Source: DATDSR01 sp036517855
Lineage (GTDB): Bacteria > Patescibacteriota > Minisyncoccia > Phycocordibacterales > DATDSR01
Direction of reading: 5' to 3'
Length of the DNA stretch: 47,251 nt
Assembly: GCA_036517855.1 (NCBI GenBank)
Contig: DATDSR010000025.1
Location: forward strand, 1 to 47,251
The position numbers and the translations under genes were made by a program. The notes under the pieces are model-generated. The model saw only the letters and a list, made by a program, of their open reading frames with translations. It searched no databases and was not told the origin of the DNA. Shown here one piece after another: positions 23,033-30,346 of this stretch; position 1 is the stretch's first letter; each line of letters begins with the position of its first letter.

Positions 23033-23104
23033 AGAATTTTTTGTTTGAGTACTATATTTTGTTCGACCTTTTTAGTTCCTCCTTCTACATATAATTATAA
23101 ATCA

Positions 23105-23202
23105 ATTTGCAAGCAAAAAGTTACACGCAAGCGCAATGTGTGGATAAGTGTAAAATTTTTTTAATGTCAGAATTTGCAATTTGCAAACTTTTTGATTTGC
23201 AA
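23105..23202. repeat. Four ATTTGCAA repeats with one consensus DnaA-type box
   Basis: ATTTGCAA occurs at 23105, 23172, 23179 and 23195. TGTGGATAA (23139-23147), the complement of TTATCCACA, lies between them beside an AT-rich run. No origin genes are near. It may be a regulator binding array. Confidence 0.4.
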
Positions 23203-23218
23203 ACTCGTTTCCCTCAAA

Positions 23219-23417
23219 CACCACCCTCGGTGGCGGCCTCCTACAAAATCTTATATGAGTGCGACCGAGAGTGGTGTACAAGGACAACAAAATCATTCTA
23301 CACCTTTACTCTAAATACACAAAAGACCCCGAGGGGCCGTCTGTGCGATTTTGTAGGAGGATCCCGGAATATTGCTATTCTGTCTCGTCAAGCGAAACTA
23401 GGGAACACACCCATATG
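23219..23417 (-). ncRNA. Candidate structured RNA with pseudoknot-order helices
   Basis: Between the O-antigen ligase stop (23455) and the peptide gene (23032) there are about 420 bp without a clear protein gene. On the minus strand CCTCCTACAAAATC (23347-23360) pairs with GATTTTGTAGGAGG (23237-23250), 14 of 14. CACCACTCTCGG (23265-23276) pairs with CCGAGGGTGGTG (23219-23230), 12 of 12 with one G-U. The order is A, C, A', C', a pseudoknot. A second GATTTTGT (23286-23293) offers an alternative partner for A. A TTGACT-16-TATAAT promoter begins about 7 nt upstream. It lacks the signature blocks of tmRNA, RNase P RNA and SRP RNA. Confidence 0.5.
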
Positions 23418-23423
23418 TTGGCT

Positions 23424-23451
23424 ATTATACTCGCCAAATTCCAAAAGTCAA
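23424..23451 (-). promoter_or_regulatory. Sigma-70-type promoter of the candidate RNA
   Basis: TTGACT (23446-23451), 16-bp spacer, TATAAT (23424-23429) on the minus strand, directly after the O-antigen ligase gene and pointing into the structured region. Confidence 0.65.
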
Positions 23452-23454
23452 GGC

Positions 23455-25653
23455 TTATTGGCGAGGTAGCGTGCCTGCTTTGATTTGATCTATGTAGTAA
23501 TCGGCTTGCTTTTGGGCTTCTTCAGAGATTTTGCCCATTTTTTCTAAAGTAGAGATGACAAGTGAATCCTGATGATTCGCGTAATAGGCGGCGGCTAAAG
23601 CCAAGTAGTACTGCGGATTGTTGGGATCACTTGCAACTTTATCTTTCCATATAGATACGACTTTGGAAAACTGCCCTACTGCCGCGTAAGACGCAATAAT
23701 CTCTTGGTCAGGTATGAGGGCTGTCCCGAAACGCTCCGTCAATAACTTGCTGGCCAAAGTATCATCTCCTGTTCGGATGGCCATAGCCGCGTAACTTGTA
23801 CGCGCACGATCATATGTTGGGTCAAGGTCGAAGGCTGCTTTAGAAAACTCCAGAGCTTTTTTGTTATCTCCCTTGGCTGTGTAAGCCGTCACTAGGCTAA
23901 AGTAGATAATCTGCTTCTTAGGTGAGAGCTCCAAGGCCTTGGTGTAGTGTGGGATTGCTTCATCAAGTCGCCCAAAGGTCTGAAGGAAGGAACCCATAAA
24001 GAGTTGGTGGCGAGCATCGTTGCCAGTTCTCTCAAGCTGTTTGAGCATTTGGACGCGAGCCAGCTCAAGATTCTTGGTAAAGAGAGCTTGATCGAGATTT
24101 GGTTGACTGCGAATATCCGATAAGGCGAAAATGTATTGCTCCCGCGCCTCCATTGAGCCAAAGGTGTCGAGGCCAAAAAGTTGTTCGGCAAGCTTATACT
24201 TATCCTCCGTCAATTCGCGAGGGTATAGGGTACGCAAAAGCAAGGAATTGGCCTGTATGGGTTTGACGTTAGCGTAGTAGAGTACAAACAGACAGACAAA
24301 CGCGACGAGGACTGCAGTTGCGCTTGTGTGCGCTCCTAACACCACACCCCGCACGCGTGTAATGATTTCCCCAAACCAGGGGAAGACTACCCGTTCCTCG
24401 ATAGTCTTGTGGTGGATAAAACCAAGGATAGAGAAAATCATTACGTAACTTATAAGATTGTCGAAGACAAACAAGTTTTGCACAAGGTATGCGACTAGAA
24501 GCCCAGTGAGAACGCTACGTTCTGCCAGATTAAAGTTGTTGGCTTTTTTCCACAACATCCAAAAGGCGGAAAAGAAGATTGCAATGTAGGAAAGAAGCCC
24601 AAGCAAGCCCGCCGAGACCAACGTGTCGAAGAGGAAATTATGAGCCCGATCAAACCAAGTCTCTTGCCGCCAAAGCTCAGGTTCATAATACTTGTTGAAA
24701 ACAATATTGAAGTTCTCGTGACCCCAGCCGAGTAGCGGGCGCTCCTTGAAGCCCTTCCAAGCTTGTCCCCAGATGATGAAACGTGACTGAGTAGTAATTT
24801 CAGTGAATGAGATGGATGCGAAACGAGCAAGGGTAGGCGAGTTGACCACAAAACTGCTATCACGCAAGCCGATGAAGACAAGCACTACCAAGGCTAGTGC
24901 GCCCACAGCACCGAAAGACCAGACACGCGCCTTCCCTTTCCTCGTTAGACCAGTAATGACAAGGGAGAGGGCTACCCCCCCTAAAAGTCCTAAAATAACA
25001 CCTCGGGTAGCAGTATGATAAAGGATGATTGTATACACAAATGCCAGTATTATATAAATGTAGCGCGTCCAAGGTATGGAGTAATTCTTGAAAAAAAAGT
25101 AAGCCGTGATGAAGATGTGGAAAAGCATATAAACCGCAAGATAGGTGGCATTGCCGAAGGTGGCGTCAAGCCGTACCCCACCCTGATTGATGGTGGCCCA
25201 ACCAGCAAGCTGGGCAAAACCATAAAGGCTGGCGACAAGGGCAACCCCAAGGCTAGTGTGGAAGAAATAATTCCACAGTCGCTCGGTTGTAAAAGCCGAG
25301 ATGAGTAGGAAGAAATAGGTAATAACATGCAAAAGGGTCACGAGACCATCCATGCGTTCATAGTTGGACCAAAAGCTCCGATATGGTGACACGCCAAAAA
25401 AATCAGCCAAGCAAAATACAGCGAGGAAAGCGACAATCGCTATTGAAAGCCACGAGCGTTTGGTTCGCAACACCGACTCACGTAACCAGAGGACGAGCCA
25501 AAGAGCGGCACCTATTTCAACGATGATACGAAAAGCGAAGTTCTTACCAGTAATGAACGGGAAAAAAAGTGAATCTGAAACAAATAGGGGTATGAAAAGA
25601 ATGGCAAACAAACCTGCATATACAGCCCCGCGCAACATCTTATTTGCCTCCAT
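23455..25653 (-). CDS. O-antigen ligase/Wzy-like polymerase with TPR tail
   Basis: 732 residues. About 12 TM segments fill 1-470, including a large loop with GQAWKGFKERPLLGWGHENF, typical of the Wzy_C/WaaL family (PF04932) that joins or polymerises lipid-linked glycans outside the membrane. Residues about 530-725 are TPR repeats (HYTKALELSPKKQIIYFSL, ALEFSKAAFDLDPTYD). The start at 25653 is chosen because TATACT lies 9 nt upstream and MEANKM leads into TM1. The divergent flippase gene starts 30 bp away, which fits one glycan assembly system. Confidence 0.88.
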   Translation of the reverse strand: MEANKMLRGAVYAGLFAILFIPLFVSDSLFFPFITGKNFAFRIIVEIGAALWLVLWLRESVLRTKRSWLSIAIVAFLAVFCLADFFGVSPYRSFWSNYERMDGLVTLLHVITYFFLLISAFTTERLWNYFFHTSLGVALVASLYGFAQLAGWATINQGGVRLDATFGNATYLAVYMLFHIFITAYFFFKNYSIPWTRYIYIILAFVYTIILYHTATRGVILGLLGGVALSLVITGLTRKGKARVWSFGAVGALALVVLVFIGLRDSSFVVNSPTLARFASISFTEITTQSRFIIWGQAWKGFKERPLLGWGHENFNIVFNKYYEPELWRQETWFDRAHNFLFDTLVSAGLLGLLSYIAIFFSAFWMLWKKANNFNLAERSVLTGLLVAYLVQNLFVFDNLISYVMIFSILGFIHHKTIEERVVFPWFGEIITRVRGVVLGAHTSATAVLVAFVCLFVLYYANVKPIQANSLLLRTLYPRELTEDKYKLAEQLFGLDTFGSMEAREQYIFALSDIRSQPNLDQALFTKNLELARVQMLKQLERTGNDARHQLFMGSFLQTFGRLDEAIPHYTKALELSPKKQIIYFSLVTAYTAKGDNKKALEFSKAAFDLDPTYDRARTSYAAMAIRTGDDTLASKLLTERFGTALIPDQEIIASYAAVGQFSKVVSIWKDKVASDPNNPQYYLALAAAYYANHQDSLVISTLEKMGKISEEAQKQADYYIDQIKAGTLPRQ

Positions 25654-25683
25654 ATGGGTTACAGTATAGCATAGGATAAAGTT

Positions 25684-26976
25684 ATGCAAAGACTACTCCG
25701 ATGGAGTGAGGAAATCTTCAAGACTGACATGCGTTACGTGGCCAGAGGTGGTTTTTGGCTGTCCGTCGGCCAAGCTTTTGCTCTAGTGTCGAGCTTGGGG
25801 CTCTCGGTCGCGTTCGCAAATCTACTGCCCAAAGAAGTTTACGGTAACTACAAGTTCATTCTCTCGATGGCCGGGCTCTTGGGGGGCCTCGCCCTCACCG
25901 GCATGGGCTCGGTGGTCATCCAAGCAGTGGCTCGTGGCTATGAGGGCACGACGACCGTAGTAGCCAAGCATTATCTGCGTTGGGGTAGCGGTGTAAGTGC
26001 GACAGCGCTAGCTATTGCTTTGTATTACTACACTAGTGGCAACGCTCCACTTGCTATCGGCATCCTTATCGCCGGCATCACCATCCCACTTTCGGGTGCG
26101 TGGAGCTTATACGGCGGCATACTCTCGGGTCGCAAGGATTTTAAACATTCAACTTTGTTTTGGATTTACGGACAAGCAGTAAGCGTGGTAGCGCTTATCA
26201 TAACGGCCAAGTACTCGCACAACTTTCTGGCTCTGGTAGCTGTGTACTACCTCACAAACATTCTAACCTCCTACGTCACTTACCGATATATAATCCACAA
26301 ATTTAAGCCTAACCAATTTGTTGACACAAGCATGGTCTCTTACGGCAAGCATTTGAGCCTGATGAATCTTTTCGGCACGCTAGCCAATCAACTCGACAAG
26401 ATTCTCGTTTTCCACTTCCTAGGCGCGGCACCCTTGGCCGTCTACACCTTCGCTTTCGCTATACCCGAGCAAATCAAAGGGAGTTATAAAAATCTCTTCA
26501 ACATCGCTCTGCCCCGCTACGTCGAACTCCCGCCCGATAAATTGCGCGCAAGTATCATTGATAAAACTATCCGCCTAACGTTAGTAAGTATGCTCATAGT
26601 GACAGCATACATATTAATATCGCCATATCTCTTCCAAATCCTCTTCCCTAAATATCTTGATTCTGTTTTCTATTCTCAAATCTACATTTTGGGCTTGATC
26701 GCCATCCCGGGCATATCACTCTTTGGCACATACTTTCAAATTAAGAAGGCTACCGCCACACTCTACAAGCTAAACATCATAAGCAACATCGCCACCATCG
26801 TCCTCACCGTCATTCTCATCAGCCGCTGGGGAATCTTCGGTGCCGTCATAGAAAACGGCCTCTCCTGGCTCGTGATGCTTGTCATCAACGGCTATTACTT
26901 CGTACGAGATACAGGCATTCGTGGAAGAGGTTTGGGAGGAAGGGGACAAGGAATCGATCAACAAGTGGTTGGATAA
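25684..26976 (+). CDS. Polysaccharide flippase (Wzx/MATE-like)
   Basis: 430 residues with about 12 TM segments. The N-terminus RYVARGGFWLSVGQAFALVSSLG and LLPKEVYGNYKFI match the polysaccharide-synthesis flippase family, which moves lipid-linked glycans across the membrane. It is divergent from the O-antigen ligase with only 30 bp between start codons. Its last 92 bp overlap the convergent methyltransferase gene, so the Gly-rich tail (GIRGRGLGGRGQG) is read from the complement of methyltransferase sequence. Confidence 0.9.
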   Translation: MQRLLRWSEEIFKTDMRYVARGGFWLSVGQAFALVSSLGLSVAFANLLPKEVYGNYKFILSMAGLLGGLALTGMGSVVIQAVARGYEGTTTVVAKHYLRWGSGVSATALAIALYYYTSGNAPLAIGILIAGITIPLSGAWSLYGGILSGRKDFKHSTLFWIYGQAVSVVALIITAKYSHNFLALVAVYYLTNILTSYVTYRYIIHKFKPNQFVDTSMVSYGKHLSLMNLFGTLANQLDKILVFHFLGAAPLAVYTFAFAIPEQIKGSYKNLFNIALPRYVELPPDKLRASIIDKTIRLTLVSMLIVTAYILISPYLFQILFPKYLDSVFYSQIYILGLIAIPGISLFGTYFQIKKATATLYKLNIISNIATIVLTVILISRWGIFGAVIENGLSWLVMLVINGYYFVRDTGIRGRGLGGRGQGIDQQVVG

Positions 26977-27625
26977 GTCTTGCAAGAGCGGGCCAAGCCC
27001 AGAGTTTGGGGATGAAGAGGCCGTAATGCTTTTCAGCTAAAATCTGGAAATCTTGGGAGAGCACTTGCCTGTATCTACCGTACGAACGATAATCTGCAAC
27101 ATAGGGGGCTTGGGCGAGTTTGAAGCGGGCGTGGAGAGAGCCGGCACCAGCAAGTGAAATAATTACGTACCCCCCGCTATCCAAATGCTCGCGGATAAAC
27201 GGCTGGTACTCCTGCCAAAGAGCTTCGGTCATAAAACCTACAAATAAAATTGCATCAAACTTTTCAGCCGGCACCTGTGATATTTCAAAAAAAGAGATTT
27301 TCTTATCGGATGTAAGTGCCCTCGCCTCCCCAATCATTTTTGCCGCGATATCCACGCCAACCAATTGCTTAAACTTGTTTGGCAATTTGCGCACAATCTC
27401 GCGCAACACCACCCCATCGGCAGTGCCCACCTCAAGCAGGCTCGAGCGTCCCGATCGCCCACTTAGCGCTCGGGACGCTAAGTCGCTAAGAAATTGAAGC
27501 ACGAGCGCCAGACGCAGCTTAAAAAAATATTTGACATACGTATCAGTCACACCTTCGTAGCGCTTATGCGAGTACTGTGTACTCTCCTCGTTATAGTAGC
27601 GCTTTATATCTTGTCCGTAATTCAT
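26885..27625 (-). CDS. SAM-dependent methyltransferase
   Basis: 246 residues, class I fold: motif I LLEVGTADG (63-71), acidic end of strand 2 VGVDIAAKM, and DAILFVGFM. A role in methylating a sugar or lipid intermediate fits its place at the end of the glycosyltransferase operon. Residues 49-61 (SRALSGRSGR) directly before motif I are encoded by a perfect palindrome. The start overlaps the preceding methyltransferase by ATGA. The 3' end overlaps the flippase gene by 92 bp. Confidence 0.85.
   Translation of the reverse strand: MNYGQDIKRYYNEESTQYSHKRYEGVTDTYVKYFFKLRLALVLQFLSDLASRALSGRSGRSSLLEVGTADGVVLREIVRKLPNKFKQLVGVDIAAKMIGEARALTSDKKISFFEISQVPAEKFDAILFVGFMTEALWQEYQPFIREHLDSGGYVIISLAGAGSLHARFKLAQAPYVADYRSYGRYRQVLSQDFQILAEKHYGLFIPKLWAWPALARLIQPLVDRFLVPFLPNLFHECLYLVRSNSR
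27445..27482. repeat. In-frame palindrome in methyltransferase gene
   Basis: AGCGTCCCGA (27445-27454) and TCGGGACGCT (27470-27479), a perfect 10-bp stem. An alternative inner stem CTTAGCG/CGCTAAG (27462-27468, 27476-27482) overlaps it. The TCCCGA/TCGGGA arms resemble the terminator hairpin at 35378-35419. Confidence 0.7.
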
Positions 27626-28227
27626 GGTTTGCGTGCAACAACATAAACATTGGCAAAAATAATTTTTGGGTGGGTTAAACTATCAAGGGGTAAAAGAATC
27701 GCTTGAAGCACCTTGACAGCAAAATTAGCCAGACGAGAATGATGTTTGTAAGGATTCAAAAAAACAAAATGCACGAATTCAGATAAAACGGTAAAAAATC
27801 CACCATACCTGCCTCCTTCAATCACACCAAGACCAGCTCGGACGCAGAAGGTAGACAATCCTTCTTGAGTGTAGCGGAAATAGTCATTCGGATCGGCGTG
27901 GTACGGCACTAAAAAAGGAGCTGAAACCAAGACGTACCCGCCAGGTTTGAGCAAGCGAGCAATTTCGCGCACCATTTGCTCTGGATCATCCACGTGTTCA
28001 AGCACTTGAGTAGAAACAATCGTATCGAAAGAACTGTCTGCAAAGGGCGTATGCAATACCGACGAAACAACATCAACGTTAGGGCCGGCCACAAAATCTA
28101 AGGTAACATACTCACTAGCCCTAGGTTTGATAAGGCCACGATATTTGGCCGTGCCCGCGCCCAAGTCAAGGGTCTTGCCGCTAATGTATTTTGCACAATG
28201 AATTACGACCTCGCGTGTTTGATTCAT
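27622..28227 (-). CDS. SAM-dependent methyltransferase
   Basis: 201 residues from the ATG at 28227. Motif I LDLGAGTAKYRG, strand-2 TLDFVAG, and STQVLEHVDDPEQMVREIARLLKPGG are the Methyltransf_11 pattern. The substrate is likely a glycan or lipid carrier intermediate, judging from the operon. The start is chosen because it overlaps the upstream glycosyltransferase stop as ATGA, the rule in this operon; an upstream ATG at 28242 would overlap more. Confidence 0.88.
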   Translation of the reverse strand: MNQTREVVIHCAKYISGKTLDLGAGTAKYRGLIKPRASEYVTLDFVAGPNVDVVSSVLHTPFADSSFDTIVSTQVLEHVDDPEQMVREIARLLKPGGYVLVSAPFLVPYHADPNDYFRYTQEGLSTFCVRAGLGVIEGGRYGGFFTVLSEFVHFVFLNPYKHHSRLANFAVKVLQAILLPLDSLTHPKIIFANVYVVARKP

Positions 28228-29306
28228 AATTGATTGTACCACGAGCTAAGTACCTGCATCTGTCGCTTGAGTGAAAAGTTTTGAGCAATATGCCCCCGAG
28301 CCTTTTCGCCTATTGCTCGAGCCTGCTCGGGGTTTCGCAACAACTCAATCACTCGCTCGGCAAAATCAGATGAGCAAGGGTCTGCTACATATCCTGTCTC
28401 CCCTTCCACCACCGCTTCTTTTGCCCCACCCATATTTGTAACTACCACAGGCCTCCCACTTGCCCCTGCCTCAAGCACCACAGTCGGGAATGGGTCAAGG
28501 TATACCGACGGCACAATCACCACATCGGCCGCAGCATATGCAAAAGGCATCTCATCATTCTTTAATCTAGTTTCGCCTCCGATAGCAAAAAGGTGGACAT
28601 TTGGAATTTTGTCAGACACTTCCCGCATAATATTCGGCAGCACTGCCCCGCCCTTGGCCCCAGATAGGCGGCCGACCCAAAGTATAACCCGCTTACCGAC
28701 CAAATTGTAACGCGTTTTAAACTCGCTAACTTTGGCTTCATCAACAAGCCAGCGCGAAACGTCAATGCCATTGTGGAGAGTAGTATTTTCTATCCCGTGT
28801 TCACGCAAAGCCTGGCCCAAAGCATCGCTAACGGCGAAAACTCTATCTACATACTTAAGATAGTGCTTAGCGACAAAATTGCGAAATGGGTTGTACCTAA
28901 AGCGAAAACGGTGCAACTCCTGCCACTTGGTTACCTGCCTCGCCGACAGGCAGGCCCGGTCACCAAGCGATTTAGCTGGGTAGAAGAGATACGTGTCGTG
29001 GGCTGTTAAAAATATTTTGGCGCCTGATTGCTTAGCTAACCTCAATACGGCGAAAGAGAATTTCTCGTGAATGTTGTGACAATGCACTATATCCGGTTTG
29101 AATTCGATTAGAGTTTTCCGGACTAACCGAATGCCGGCCAGGTTCCAGAGCATACGCCAGTTGCGGAAGCGCTCGCTGTAATCTGGCAAACTCTCCGCCG
29201 TAAGTAACCGCACTTCTCCGCCTTGTCTAGAGAGCTCCTTGCTCTGTGCTGTCGCAACATTCCCAGCTCCACCATTTGCCCTATCTGAAAAAATGAGAAT
29301 CTTCAT
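28224..29306 (-). CDS. Glycosyltransferase family 4
   Basis: 360 residues, GT-B fold: N-terminal GGAGNVATAQSKELSRQG, the nucleotide-binding domain with VGKRVILWVGRLSGAKGG, and the donor-site PSVYLDPFPTVVLEAGASGRPVV containing the E-x7-E type motif. It probably adds a sugar from an NDP- or GDP-donor to the lipid-linked glycan at the inner membrane face. Residues 116-125 (GDRACLSARQ) are encoded by a CCTGCCT/AGGCAGG palindrome. ATGA overlaps on both sides. Confidence 0.9.
   Translation of the reverse strand: MKILIFSDRANGGAGNVATAQSKELSRQGGEVRLLTAESLPDYSERFRNWRMLWNLAGIRLVRKTLIEFKPDIVHCHNIHEKFSFAVLRLAKQSGAKIFLTAHDTYLFYPAKSLGDRACLSARQVTKWQELHRFRFRYNPFRNFVAKHYLKYVDRVFAVSDALGQALREHGIENTTLHNGIDVSRWLVDEAKVSEFKTRYNLVGKRVILWVGRLSGAKGGAVLPNIMREVSDKIPNVHLFAIGGETRLKNDEMPFAYAAADVVIVPSVYLDPFPTVVLEAGASGRPVVVTNMGGAKEAVVEGETGYVADPCSSDFAERVIELLRNPEQARAIGEKARGHIAQNFSLKRQMQVLSSWYNQL
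28934..28954. repeat. In-frame palindrome in glycosyltransferase gene
   Basis: CCTGCCT (28934-28940), CGCCGAC, AGGCAGG (28948-28954), with further pairing of CTTGGT and ACCAAG outside. Its arms are identical to the intergenic palindrome at 22948-22967. Confidence 0.65.
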
Positions 29307-30346
29307 TTATCATATTCATTAATGTAGGCACCGACTGTCTTCTCCCAACTGAATCTGCTTGCCCACTCTTTCGAGTTTGCGTGAAGTTTTTCGTAATCTC
29401 CCGACAAAATTTTGTTGACTGCTTGGGCTATCTCGCCCGGTTCGCCAGAGGGCACAGCATAACCATTGTAACCATCGCTCATAGCTTCGGCCACACCTGA
29501 ATCACATGAGCCGACAGCGGGCAAACCAAACGAGGCCGCCTCAAGGGCCACCAGGCCAAAACCTTCGACATGATCGCCCAAGCGCCGCGATACAAGAAGA
29601 AATACGTTTGCAAGTGAGTAGAGGGCGGCGAGTCGTGCATCAGTACCGGCATCGGGAACATATATCACATTCCTGCCATGTTCTATGCTCTCAAGATACG
29701 CGATGTCCCTATTCACCCCCGTCATAATATACAGCATGTTTGGATAATCTTTTTTTAAACTACTCACGGCTTCGGCCACATCCTTCTGCCCTTTGCGGGC
29801 CTCCACGGCACCGACGGTAAGCAAAACCGGACTGCGCCCTGCAATCAAGTTCTTGGCCCAAGTCAAATCTTGTTCGCTCGGAACGGGAAGGGGCGACAGA
29901 CCTAGGTAGACGGTAATTATTTTGTTAGTTTTTATTTTTTCACGAACTAATTTTGCCACATAGTTTGAAATTGCAAAAACTTTGCTCGCCCGGGCGTAAA
30001 CGCAAGCGACAATGAAACGTTTAACGAGGTTCGAAAGAGGGGCGACCGAATATGTGCCTACGGCGTTGATAAACAACTTTTTGTTGGTACCCAAAACTGC
30101 TCCCAAAGCGTAGAGGCCAAAGGGCCAGGTATCAAGGGCGTGCACAATCTCATACCCCCTCGCCGCACGTCTGGCGCGAAGACAGTTGCGCATAAAATCG
30201 AAAAAACTTCTAGGCTTCGGTAATTGTTCTGCCGTAAGTTCCGCCAGACGAAGACCGCGCCGTTTCATTTCGTCGATCACCCCACGAGAGTAACGCCCCC
30301 AGCCGGTGTGTGGATCAAGATTATCGGTTATATAAAGTATTTTCAT
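29303..30346 (-). CDS. Glycosyltransferase family 4
   Basis: 347 residues, GT-B fold. N-terminus ILYITDNLDPHTGWGRYSRG, middle SPVLLTVGAVEARKGQKD, C-terminal HVEGFGLVALEAASFGLPAVG with the E-x7-E type donor motif. It transfers a sugar during surface glycan assembly; donor and acceptor cannot be read. The start at 30346 gives the ATGA overlap with the YfhO-like gene, and the stop overlaps the next glycosyltransferase start. Confidence 0.9.
   Translation of the reverse strand: MKILYITDNLDPHTGWGRYSRGVIDEMKRRGLRLAELTAEQLPKPRSFFDFMRNCLRARRAARGYEIVHALDTWPFGLYALGAVLGTNKKLFINAVGTYSVAPLSNLVKRFIVACVYARASKVFAISNYVAKLVREKIKTNKIITVYLGLSPLPVPSEQDLTWAKNLIAGRSPVLLTVGAVEARKGQKDVAEAVSSLKKDYPNMLYIMTGVNRDIAYLESIEHGRNVIYVPDAGTDARLAALYSLANVFLLVSRRLGDHVEGFGLVALEAASFGLPAVGSCDSGVAEAMSDGYNGYAVPSGEPGEIAQAVNKILSGDYEKLHANSKEWASRFSWEKTVGAYINEYDK

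Noticed and set aside
23085..23215. Chromosome origin
   Set aside because: One DnaA-type box, AT-rich DNA and repeats are not enough. dnaA, dnaN or other origin genes are absent and strand bias does not switch here.
23237..23360. MITE with 14-bp terminal inverted repeats
   Set aside because: No flanking target-site duplication is visible, and a second long helix extends outside the inverted repeats, which fits a structured RNA better.
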